Positions 35,421 through 42,922 of a stretch of DNA of 64,000 bases are shown here, piece after piece. Each line of letters opens with the position of its first letter. The first letter of the stretch is position 1. The notes under the pieces are model-generated. The model had not been told where the DNA came from. It searched no databases and saw only the letters and a list, made by a program, of their open reading frames with translations. The DNA lies in the NCBI RefSeq assembly GCF_007971525.1, contig NZ_CP042437.1, positions 5,084,001 through 5,148,000 on the forward strand, written 5' to 3'. A program made the translations under genes and the position numbers. The DNA comes from Mucilaginibacter ginsenosidivorax. Its GTDB lineage: Bacteria; Bacteroidota; Bacteroidia; Sphingobacteriales; Sphingobacteriaceae.

Positions 35421-36887
35421 ATGACAGTTCTCGCAAACGGGATAGGTGAAAAGTACGAATTGGTTGTAGGCCTCGAGGTACATGCCCAGCTATCCACTTT
35501 AAGTAAGGTTTTCTCGGCCGATTCTGCCGCTTTTGGTGCCGGGCCTAATCAGCATGTCAGTGCTATATCGTTGGGGCACCCGGGTACTTTGCCTTTTTTA
35601 AATAAACGCGCGGTGGAGTATGCCGTTAAAATGGGCCTGGCCTGTAATTGTAGTATCAACCTGAATAACAGTTTCGCCCGTAAAAATTATTTCTACGCCG
35701 ATTTGCCCAAAGGTTACCAGATAACGCAGGATCATGCACCCATATGTCTGGGTGGTTATGTACCTGTAAAACTGGCCGATGGTACCGAAAAAAAACTTGC
35801 CATACACCATATCCACATGGAAGAGGATGCGGGCAAAAGTATGCACGACCAGCACCATGCCGATTCGCTTATCGACCTTAACCGTGCCGGTGTGCCCCTG
35901 CTGGAAATTGTTACCCAGCCCGATATGCGCAGCGCCGAAGAGGCCGGCCAGTTTTTGACCGAAACCCGTAAAATACTGCGTTACCTTGATATTTGCGATG
36001 GCAATATGGAAGAGGGCAGCATGCGCTGCGATGCCAATATCTCCGTCCGCTTGCGTGGTGCTACCGAATATGGTAACCGTTGCGAGGTAAAAAACCTCAA
36101 CTCTATCCGTAACGTACAGCGCGCCATTGAGCACGAGTTTGCCCGCCAGGTAGCTGTTATTGAAGCCGGTGGCTATATCGATCAAAACACGCTTAATTTT
36201 AATGCCGATACCGGCGAAACATCGGTGTTGCGTAGCAAGGAAATGGCCAACGATTACCGCTATTTCCCCGAGCCGGATTTAATGCCTTTGGCACTTACCG
36301 AGCAATACGTTGATAACATCCGTAAAAGTTTGCCGGCACTGCCCAGCCAGCTTTATCATAAATACCTTGACCTGGGCTTGTCGGCCTATGATGCATCGGT
36401 TATTACTGCCGATAAGGATGTGGCCCATTATTTTGAAGAGCTGATAAAAGCTACCGACCATTATAAAGCAGCAGCCAACTGGATTATGGGCGCTGTAAAA
36501 TCATACCTGAATGATCATGACGTAGCCATCAGTAACTTTGCTGTTACCCCGGCCAACCTTGCAGGCCTCATTAAACTAATTGACGCGGGCGTGATAAATA
36601 ATTCTGTAGCTTCGCACAAGTTATTCCCAGCTATGGTTAAAGAACCAGGCAAAAAAGCCGATGAACTGGCCCAGGAGCTTAACCTGTTAATCAGCGCGGA
36701 TAATGACGATGTAAACCAGTTTATTAAGGCCGCCATTGCCAAGTTTCCGGATAAGGTAAAAGAATACCAAAAGGGGAAAAAAGGCGTGTTGGGCTTGTTT
36801 ATGGGCGAGATTATGAAGCTGTCGAAAGGCAAAATAGATCCGCAGAAAACAAACCAGTTATTGATTAAGGAATTAGAAGTAAAGTAG
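35421..36887 (+). CDS. gatB: Asp-tRNA(Asn)/Glu-tRNA(Gln) amidotransferase subunit B
   Basis: The 488-residue protein is GatB, the kinase/tRNA-binding subunit of GatCAB, which makes Gln-tRNA or Asn-tRNA by amidation. Motifs are YELVVGLEVHAQLSTLSKVF, ALGHPGTLP-like SLGHPGTLPFLN, RKNYFYADLPKGYQITQ, LEIVTQPDMRSAEEAGQFL, EGSMRCDANISVR and NDYRYFPEPDL. A YqeY-like helical tail ends the protein. The domains are complete. It is followed two bases later by the TlpA-like lipoprotein gene. gatA and gatC are not in the window. Confidence 0.96.
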   Translation: MTVLANGIGEKYELVVGLEVHAQLSTLSKVFSADSAAFGAGPNQHVSAISLGHPGTLPFLNKRAVEYAVKMGLACNCSINLNNSFARKNYFYADLPKGYQITQDHAPICLGGYVPVKLADGTEKKLAIHHIHMEEDAGKSMHDQHHADSLIDLNRAGVPLLEIVTQPDMRSAEEAGQFLTETRKILRYLDICDGNMEEGSMRCDANISVRLRGATEYGNRCEVKNLNSIRNVQRAIEHEFARQVAVIEAGGYIDQNTLNFNADTGETSVLRSKEMANDYRYFPEPDLMPLALTEQYVDNIRKSLPALPSQLYHKYLDLGLSAYDASVITADKDVAHYFEELIKATDHYKAAANWIMGAVKSYLNDHDVAISNFAVTPANLAGLIKLIDAGVINNSVASHKLFPAMVKEPGKKADELAQELNLLISADNDDVNQFIKAAIAKFPDKVKEYQKGKKGVLGLFMGEIMKLSKGKIDPQKTNQLLIKELEVK

Positions 36888-36889
36888 TA

Positions 36890-38041
36890 ATGAAATTAAA
36901 AAATCTGGCAGTTTACAGTTTGCTGTTTTTAACTGCATTTGTTTATTCATGTAAAGATAATTCGCAGTTTACCATTAGCGGTACCATTAAAAATCCAGGC
37001 AGTATAAAGCTGGTTTATTTAATTGAGGCCGATAGCAGCCAGCTTAAAGTGGTAGACTCAACCACGCTGAGCGAAGATGGTAAATTCAAATTTAAACACG
37101 TGGCCCCTTATGCCAATTTATACAAGCTGCGGATAGGCGGCGCGGGCGGAGGCGATCAATCGGCAGCGGCAAACAACGTTTACGACCTGATTGCAAAAAA
37201 CGGCGATGATATTGATTTTGAAACCGACAGCAAAGATGCCTCGCACACGTATATCATCAAAGGCTCTGATGATTCGGACAAGATAAAAGAGTTTAACAAG
37301 ATCAGTAATTTTTACGGCGAGAAGAATTCAAAGCTTGTAGCCGAGTACCAGGAAAAATCACAGGCCCTGGGCAAACAATCAGATTCATTGCTGAAAGTTT
37401 ATATGCCTACCTTCCAAAAAAACGTGGCCGATTATGGCGCTGCTGTTTTAAAGTTTGTTAATGATAACAAATCGTCGCTGGCGGCATTTTATGGTGCAAC
37501 ATCATTAGATGTGTATAAGTTTGAACCGCAGCTGGTGGCCTATGCCGATGATATTAAAGATAATTTTAAAGATAACCCTGCGGTGCAGTCGTTCGTCAAA
37601 CAGATGAACAAAATTAAGCCTGTATCCATTGGTCATAAAGCACCCGATTTTACAACCACCGGTATAGATGGCAAACAGGTAAGCCTGGCCGATTATAAAG
37701 GCAAATATGTAATGATTGATTTTTGGGCATCATGGTGCGCGCCTTGCCGCCAGGAAAACCCTAACGTGGTAAAACAATATACCGCATTCCATTCAAAAGG
37801 CTTTAATATTTTAGGCGTATCGTTAGATAAGGATAAAGCTGCGTGGCAAAAAGCTATTAACGATGATAAGCTGGAATGGGCTCACGGATCGGATTTAAAC
37901 AGCTTTGAAGGGCCAACAGAAAGGCTGTACAATATCGAGGCTATCCCATCAAATTTCATCATCGACCCGGCCGGAAACATCGTTGCCAAAAATATTACCG
38001 GCGCCGATTTGGAAGCTTTTTTAACCAAAACGTTCAAATAG
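36890..38041 (+). CDS. TlpA-like thioredoxin-fold lipoprotein with DUF4369 domain
   Basis: This 383-residue protein has a lipobox (VYSC, Cys near residue 21). A DUF4369 beta-sandwich covers about residues 27-120 (SGTIKNPGSIKLVYLIEADS). A helical linker then leads to a thioredoxin/TlpA domain (about 245-383). The active site is WASWCAPCRQENPNV (CxxC), with the cis-Pro region AIPSNFIID. It is a thiol-disulfide oxidoreductase tethered to the envelope, probably reducing periplasmic disulfides. It starts 2 bp after gatB, so it may be co-transcribed with it, but the functions are unrelated. Confidence 0.9.
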   Translation: MKLKNLAVYSLLFLTAFVYSCKDNSQFTISGTIKNPGSIKLVYLIEADSSQLKVVDSTTLSEDGKFKFKHVAPYANLYKLRIGGAGGGDQSAAANNVYDLIAKNGDDIDFETDSKDASHTYIIKGSDDSDKIKEFNKISNFYGEKNSKLVAEYQEKSQALGKQSDSLLKVYMPTFQKNVADYGAAVLKFVNDNKSSLAAFYGATSLDVYKFEPQLVAYADDIKDNFKDNPAVQSFVKQMNKIKPVSIGHKAPDFTTTGIDGKQVSLADYKGKYVMIDFWASWCAPCRQENPNVVKQYTAFHSKGFNILGVSLDKDKAAWQKAINDDKLEWAHGSDLNSFEGPTERLYNIEAIPSNFIIDPAGNIVAKNITGADLEAFLTKTFK

Positions 38042-38094
38042 GTTCAATTTATCGTTAACAAAAGGTAACCATTAACAATTTGTTAATATTTGGG

Positions 38095-38102
38095 TAACTT
38101 TG
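38095..38102 (+). promoter_or_regulatory. -7 box TAACTTTG of the response regulator gene
   Basis: TAACTTTG matches TAnnTTTG; a leader of about 40 nt precedes the ATG at 38148. Confidence 0.6.
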
Positions 38103-38147
38103 TGATGTTGTAAAGTGTATACTTTTATACAAAAAAATTAACGCATC

Positions 38148-38837
38148 ATGAGCAGCTCTCCAAAACAGAAAATTCTTATTGTTGATGATGAACCGGATAT
38201 TTTAGAGTTGATTGAATACAACCTGAAAAAAGAAGGCTATCAGGTGTTTTTGGCCCGCAATGGCCAGGAAGCCGTAGCCGAAGCCAAGAAATCACTACCT
38301 GATCTTATTGTACTCGACATTATGATGCCTAAAATGGATGGCATCGAGGCTTGCCGCATTATGCGTACCATGCCCGAGTTTAAAAATACCTTTATGGTGT
38401 TTTTAACAGCCCGCAGCGAAGAATATTCAGAAATTGCAGGCTTTAACGTAGGCGCCGACGATTATATAGCCAAACCCATTAAGCCCCGTGCCCTGGTAAG
38501 CCGTATAAACGCCATTTTGCGCCGCAACTCGCCAACCGAAGAAACACCAGACAACAAACTTGAAATTGGCGACCTGGTTATCGACCGCGAAGCTTACCTG
38601 GTTTACCAAAAAGGTGTTAAAGTGGTGTTGGCCAAAAAAGAGTTTGAACTGCTATACCTGCTGGCCTCGAAACCCGGTAAGGTATACACCCGCGAGGTGA
38701 TCCTGAAAAACATTTGGGAAGACTCGGTAGTAGTAACCAACCGTACCATCGACGTTCATATCCGCAAACTGCGCGAAAAACTTGGTGATGAAGTAGTTGC
38801 AACTGTTAAAGGCGTAGGGTATAAGTTTGAAGCGTAA
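38148..38837 (+). CDS. OmpR/PhoB-family response regulator
   Basis: The 229-residue protein has a receiver domain (residues 1-125). The acidic pocket is ILIVDDEPDILEL, the phospho-Asp site LIVLDIMMPKMDG and the Lys motif GADDYIAKPI. A winged-helix OmpR-type effector domain follows (about 135-229, LAKKEFELLYLLASKPGKVYT, NRTIDVHIRKLREKLG, TVKGVGYKFEA). No histidine kinase lies beside it, although in many Bacteroidota the PhoB-like regulator is adjacent to one. Its partner kinase is therefore elsewhere. Confidence 0.92.
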   Translation: MSSSPKQKILIVDDEPDILELIEYNLKKEGYQVFLARNGQEAVAEAKKSLPDLIVLDIMMPKMDGIEACRIMRTMPEFKNTFMVFLTARSEEYSEIAGFNVGADDYIAKPIKPRALVSRINAILRRNSPTEETPDNKLEIGDLVIDREAYLVYQKGVKVVLAKKEFELLYLLASKPGKVYTREVILKNIWEDSVVVTNRTIDVHIRKLREKLGDEVVATVKGVGYKFEA

Positions 38838-38885
38838 GCCCGGCCCCCTAACCCCCTGAAGGGGGAACTTTTGATTAAAATATTT

Positions 38886-38918
38886 AAAGTCCCGGTTTTT
38901 GAAAGAAACCGGGACTTT
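38886..38918 (+). terminator. Terminator of the response regulator gene
   Basis: AAAGTCCCGGTTT pairs perfectly over 13 bp with 38906-38918 and is followed by GTTTTTATTT. Confidence 0.88.
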
Positions 38919-39062
38919 GTTTTTATTTACGAAACGCTTTTGAGTTGTTTTGGGTGTTGCCTGCGGCCGGGCCATCCGTTCATACGCGCACAGGGCGTTA
39001 GGCGCTGCCTGCGCTCATGGCCATCGCGCAGGCCGGTATCCACTTTTGTCCCTAACGCAATT

Positions 39063-39155
39063 GTCTGAACTGGAATTTACGGAATTAAAGAATTAACAGA
39101 ATTTAAAAAAGCCAATTCGAGAAATTCTGAAAATTCGTTTAATTCGAGTTCAGAC
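39063..39155. repeat. Dispersed GTCTGAA/TTCAGAC inverted repeat, copy 3
   Basis: A 93-bp unit with ends GTCTGAACTGGAATT and AATTCGAGTTCAGAC (14 of 15 bases inverted). Inner AATT-rich parts also pair. Confidence 0.75.
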
Positions 39156-39224
39156 CCCTCCCCAAATCAAAAAATAAAACTAATTGCCGCCCAATTTGTA
39201 TACCAGTTAACAAAATTTCTCGCG

Positions 39225-39581
39225 ATGAAAAAAATAGCCCCCGTAACCATAGCATTTGTGCTGATATTTAGCGTTTGTTTTGCTGCAATAAACAGCCTTA
39301 CAGGCAAATGGGCAGGGCCGGTTACATTGCCGGGGAACAAGCCCTTTCAGCTTGGTTACAATTTTAAAGTGGATAGTGGCAAACTTACCGGTACCGCGTT
39401 AACCCCGGCCGGCGAGGTGATTATTACCGACGGCATGATAAACGGCGACGATTTTTCGTTTAACGTACCTGTGCCCAATGGCAACGCCCCGCACACCGGC
39501 AAACTGTATGCCGATAGCATAGCACTGCATTTTGTGTACGAAGGCCAACATTTGGCGGCTACATTAAAAAGGACTAATTAA
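39225..39581 (+). CDS. Small exported beta-rich protein of unknown function
   Basis: The 118-residue protein has a signal peptide (MKKIAPVTIAFVLIFSVCFA, cut near AAIN). The mature part is about 95 residues of alternating short strands: LTGKWAGPVTLPGNKPFQLG, NFKVDSGKLTGTALTPAGEV, DGMINGDDFSFNVPVPNG and LHFVYEGQHLAATLKRTN. The first strand with GKWAG resembles lipocalin-like or other ligand-binding beta-barrels of Bacteroidota. No family is recognised with certainty. It stands alone between repeats. Confidence 0.65.
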   Translation: MKKIAPVTIAFVLIFSVCFAAINSLTGKWAGPVTLPGNKPFQLGYNFKVDSGKLTGTALTPAGEVIITDGMINGDDFSFNVPVPNGNAPHTGKLYADSIALHFVYEGQHLAATLKRTN

Positions 39582-39666
39582 ACTCATTGTATAGAAACTA
39601 ACACCGCGACGTGTAAAGTTGGCCAATCTATTTTTGATGATAAAATGGGCCAGTTTAAATAAACAA

Positions 39667-39690
39667 GGCCCGCAAGTTACCCTGCGGACC
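39667..39690 (-). terminator. Terminator hairpin downstream of the globin operon
   Basis: GGCCCGCA pairs with TGCGGACC (8 bp, one G-U on the transcript) around an 8-nt loop; the leftward transcript continues into TTGTTT. It lies 25 bp beyond the globin stop codon. Confidence 0.6.
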
Positions 39691-39714
39691 TTCACCCTCC
39701 CTGATCAAAAAAAA

Positions 39715-40272
39715 TTATTTTTGTACCACTTGTGCTTTCAGGCTCACAATAATTTTGCCCAGTGAACCTATTAGGTTTGATGGCAGTTTATTTTTATTAG
39801 CACCTTTAACAACATCGTCAACAAAGGCGTCGAAATCGGCAGCGGTAGCTTTACCATTCATGCGCGGATTTTTTGCCGGGTCGTGGGCGTCAACCATGTT
39901 GTCACCAGTGTAAGTGAAGTTTTTTGCGCCTGTGGCAACAGCTACAAAAGTAGTGAGGTTACCGCTCAGCTCGGTAAAACCCGATAGGTTGCCTTTAGTT
40001 ACTTCTGATAGCAGCACAGTAAAATGGCCGTTTATCCTGCTATCACCGGCAATAACAAATATGGTACTATCAATAACCGAGCGGATGCCTAAGCGGCCTT
40101 TTTCGATGGTGGTACCTGGTTTTGCCGGGTCAGATACCATTACCGACCCGCCTAACGAATCATATAAAGTTGCTTTTACCGGTGTTACCGACGAATTACT
40201 GCTGCAAGCCTGCAGCGTGAACATTGCACTAACAAATAGCGCGATTAACATAGATGAGTTTAGTTTTTTCAT
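39715..40272 (-). CDS. Lipoprotein group-1 truncated haemoglobin-like protein
   Basis: The 185-residue protein has a lipobox (TLQAC, Cys23) and then a truncated-globin fold. It starts LYDSLGG (residues 36-42), has GDSRINGHF near 76, the heme-contact Phe/Tyr region TTFVAVATGAKNFTYTG, the proximal His in NMVDAHDP (His130) and ATAADFDAFVDDVVKG. These match group 1 (TrHbN) globins, which bind O2 or NO. A lipid anchor on such a globin is unusual and puts it in the envelope. An insert of about 20 residues (near 43-60) separates the LYDSLGG motif from the rest. The gene is preceded by a membrane protein (12 bp apart), so the two are likely co-expressed. Confidence 0.83.
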   Translation of the reverse strand: MKKLNSSMLIALFVSAMFTLQACSSNSSVTPVKATLYDSLGGSVMVSDPAKPGTTIEKGRLGIRSVIDSTIFVIAGDSRINGHFTVLLSEVTKGNLSGFTELSGNLTTFVAVATGAKNFTYTGDNMVDAHDPAKNPRMNGKATAADFDAFVDDVVKGANKNKLPSNLIGSLGKIIVSLKAQVVQK

Positions 40273-40284
40273 GTTTTTTAAAGA

Positions 40285-40710
40285 TTAGATTACCTGGGTT
40301 ATTAGCTTGTAAATTTTATAGGTGTATGATGATTTGGCTACCGGGCAGCCGCTTTTTAAGCTCTGAGCATCGGGCATGTAGCGGTCGGCTTTCAGGTTAA
40401 ATGCTTTTTTAAGGTTATCAACTACCTGCGTACCGTTGGTTTTAACCGGGAAAAAAGTAAAAATAACCGTGTTCGATTCCGGGTTAACCATTACATGGTC
40501 AATTCCCTTTTGCTTGTACATCCAGCCGGCAATGTTATTGGCATCACCGGGTGTTATTGGCTGTTTAATATCAATGCGGGCCATAACTTTGGTAAAGGCA
40601 TCGGGCGCCGGCCGGTAAACAAAGTAAATGTGGATGGCCAGTACAAAAAACAGGAACACGAAGGTTGATAAACCATATATGACAATTTTTTTTACGGTGC
40701 TTTTTTTCAT
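40285..40710 (-). CDS. Membrane-anchored HMA-like small protein, partner of the globin lipoprotein
   Basis: The 141-residue protein has one N-terminal membrane helix (VIYGLSTFVFLFFVLAIHIYF) and a periplasmic domain of about 95 residues. The order of elements (ARIDIKQPITPGDANNIAGWM, KQKGIDHVMVNPESNTVIFTF, TNGTQVVDNLKKAF) resembles a ferredoxin-like HMA fold without the CxxC metal motif. Near the C-terminus it has a Cys-Pro (SGCPVAKS, Cys122-Pro123), a motif found in heme-regulated proteins. It lies 12 bp upstream of the globin gene. The resemblance is by eye, so I keep this as a structural guess. A link to heme or NO handling follows only from the neighbour. Confidence 0.6.
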   Translation of the reverse strand: MKKSTVKKIVIYGLSTFVFLFFVLAIHIYFVYRPAPDAFTKVMARIDIKQPITPGDANNIAGWMYKQKGIDHVMVNPESNTVIFTFFPVKTNGTQVVDNLKKAFNLKADRYMPDAQSLKSGCPVAKSSYTYKIYKLITQVI

Positions 40711-41144
40711 GAGGATGGGCTTTTGATTTTAAGTATCTTGAATATGATTTATAGCGAAATTTTACATTTCTATTATGAAATACGGCGCTTTAATTCCCGT
40801 GGTTTTCAGATGTCGATAAATAACCTACTTTAAATTAGAGTACTCCGTATAGTGGTAAAAAGATGTTTGGGAAAGTAGCTTGGAAAGGGGGATTGGTAGC
40901 TGCGTGTTTTTACAGAAGGCTAAGTATGCAGTTGTGCAGGTGAATTGTTAGCGATAAATTCGTTATCAGTTTTTAACACCTGAGGTGAAATAAAGTACCA
41001 AAAATGCCTTTAGTACAGGCTATTGATCTGTGGCTGATGATTGCCATTAACCGGGTAATTTGTTTATATGAGGTTAAGCAAGGCGGCTACCCGGTTTTGC
41101 CCTTCTTTAAGTTGATAATAGAGTTAACTGTCCCGTTAATTCAA
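40711..41144. other. Intergenic region between the globin operon and a secreted-protein gene
   Basis: The 434 bp hold the leftward promoter of the 40285 gene and the tail of the next gene. I see no -7 box, gene or strong hairpin. A short palindrome CACCTGAGGTG lies near 40978-40988. Confidence 0.4.
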
Positions 41145-41600
41145 TCAATGGATTATTTTTCGTAATCTTCTTTTTGCTTTATTTGTTATAGTCAACATTT
41201 TATTAGCGTCGCTCATATCCATGTTGTTGCAGCCTAAACTAAACGTTATAAAACCTGTTATTACATGTTTTTCATTAAATATAACTACGCCAAATTCCGA
41301 GGCAAAGCAATCTTCAAAGCGGGGCCTTTGATAAGAGTTCTTGTTCAGTAAAATTTCCCTTAGCGTGTTTATGTCCGCAACGCTTAATGCCTTTACCTTA
41401 TGAAAACAAGAATCAACCTTATTGTTGGCAATAATTGGTGGATCTTTTGAATCGAGGCAGTCATGCGTATCGCGCTCCATTTTATATAAATCAATAAACC
41501 TGGCTTGTTTTAAGGTGTTTTCGGCTTTTGTACCCAATTGCTGGCCAACACAAAAGTTGACAAAAACGAAGACGAAGAATATCGCTAACAGATATTTCAT
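41145..41600 (-). CDS. Small secreted protein with four cysteines, unknown function
   Basis: The 151-residue protein starts with a hydrophobic signal peptide (MKYLLAIFFVFVFVNF, cut near VGQQ). The mature protein is helical and charged, with cysteines at 48, 65, 98 and 124, enough for two disulfides. It ends with a basic tail (KRRLRKIIH). No family is recognised. It lies 47 bp from the next gene on the same strand, so the two may form a small operon. Confidence 0.6.
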   Translation of the reverse strand: MKYLLAIFFVFVFVNFCVGQQLGTKAENTLKQARFIDLYKMERDTHDCLDSKDPPIIANNKVDSCFHKVKALSVADINTLREILLNKNSYQRPRFEDCFASEFGVVIFNEKHVITGFITFSLGCNNMDMSDANKMLTITNKAKRRLRKIIH

Positions 41601-41647
41601 TAAACTTTAATAGTTAAGATTGTCGGCGGGTTATACGTTCATGTAGT

Positions 41648-42217
41648 TTATTTCTTTACGGTAAGCGATGTTAAAATCGCCCTCATCTCTACCGAATCGG
41701 CACTGCTGCAGGCTACTTTTGACAGGTGTACATTTACAAACAGATCTTTACCTAACATGGCATAGCCATACATATTTTTTTGTGCAAAGTTGGCGCCATC
41801 CATCACCACATTATTTTGCCGGTACATGAAATCGTCGGTTGGGGCGCCCCAGTCCTCATTATTGCGCTCCATGGCTTTTAGTTTGGAGTAGTTTGAAAAA
41901 TAAGCAAACGGATAAGCCGAGCTGATATCAGGGCCGCCAATGGCCACTTTTAGCGCATCAACCAGTTGCAATTTTTCATCGTCATTAAGTTTGTAATACA
42001 AAACCGAACAAATAAAACCGTCCTGTTCGGCGTAATAGTAGTAATCGGTACCGCGCCATTCTTTTTTGAATTTTTTAAACCGGCTGCTTGCCAGGGTAAA
42101 CGTGGTGCCGTTTCTTTTGGGGTAGGCAAATTCAAACAGGGTACTGTCGGCTATTTTAAAGGCAAATAACCCTATAACAAGAGCAGTTGCTAAATAAAAA
42201 GTATTTTTTTGTTTCAT
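41648..42217 (-). CDS. Secreted or membrane-anchored protein of unknown function
   Basis: The 189-residue protein has an N-terminal hydrophobic segment (NTFYLATALVIGLFAFKIA) that is a signal peptide or anchor. The mature part has segments rich in aromatic residues: KEWRGTDYYYYAEQDGFICS and SSAYPFAYFSNYSKLKAMER. No known motif is visible. It lies upstream of the four-cysteine protein and may be co-transcribed with it. No function is proposed. Confidence 0.6.
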   Translation of the reverse strand: MKQKNTFYLATALVIGLFAFKIADSTLFEFAYPKRNGTTFTLASSRFKKFKKEWRGTDYYYYAEQDGFICSVLYYKLNDDEKLQLVDALKVAIGGPDISSAYPFAYFSNYSKLKAMERNNEDWGAPTDDFMYRQNNVVMDGANFAQKNMYGYAMLGKDLFVNVHLSKVACSSADSVEMRAILTSLTVKK

Positions 42218-42445
42218 GGTGTTAAGGCTATAAGTACGGTGCTGTAGTCAAATATAGGTTTTATGTTGGATTATGAAATACTGCACGCTTATTGATGGCT
42301 AACTGAGTAATGGCTGATAACCGCCTGCGTTGTAGTTTCCCTGTAACCAGGTAATTTACGCGGCGAACTTAAGGTTATGCTGTATTTTTTTAACTTTAAT
42401 CGTCATGGAATTCATTATAGCACAACTATCACATCACCAGATAAT

Positions 42446-42730
42446 ATGAAAGAAGCCAGGATACAAACCCTACACCCCGATAAGGAAAAACAAAACAAAA
42501 TTATCTCGACCGAAAAGTATGAAGTGATTAAAGCGGCCATATTGCAAATTTTACAGGAGCAAAGCCTAACTCATACACAGCTGATGCAGGCGCTGCATGA
42601 TAAGGTGCATGTCACCTTTGCGGGCAACGCCCACTGGTACGGCGAAACCGTGAAGCTTGACCTTGAAGCACGCGATATCATAAAACGGAATACAGCCAGG
42701 CCACCGGTTTACAGTATTCAACAATCTTAA
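42446..42730 (+). CDS. Small conserved winged-helix-like protein of unknown function
   Basis: This 94-residue protein (MKEARIQTLHPDKEKQNKII...) looks like a winged helix: a helix VIKAAILQILQEQSLTHTQLM, then ALHDKVHVTFAGNAHWYGET with a short wing, and VKLDLEARDIIKR. It resembles the small DUF6958 family, which has a winged-helix-like fold. The start at 42446 was chosen because the longer frame from 42377 adds a leader without conserved features. It sits alone upstream of the GH2 gene. Confidence 0.6.
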   Translation: MKEARIQTLHPDKEKQNKIISTEKYEVIKAAILQILQEQSLTHTQLMQALHDKVHVTFAGNAHWYGETVKLDLEARDIIKRNTARPPVYSIQQS

Positions 42731-42922
42731 ACCCCTGAGGCTGCGCATTAAATTAATATTGCAGCTTTAAGCTTTAGCATTTAGGTTTCCTATCGATACT
42801 ATTTTACCAAAATGTGCTCAAATACTTTCACAGGAGCTGTTTTTTTAGATAGCTGTGTTTTTAACATTTATTTTTAGGGGCATATTATAATCCCAATTAA
42901 AATCAGTGCTTATCCAATATAT

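Larger units (their letters stand above)
38838..39224. other. Intergenic region after the response regulator
   Basis: It holds a terminator (38886-38918), a GC-rich block (about 38960-39060, containing GGCCGGGCCATCCG and GGCCGGTATCCAC) of the kind dispersed in Sphingobacteriaceae, and a full GTCTGAA-family repeat (39063-39155). No gene is visible. Confidence 0.5.

Noticed and set aside
35598..36185. Leftward open frame of about 195 codons inside gatB
   Set aside because: Antisense to a strongly conserved gene; no motif or promoter.
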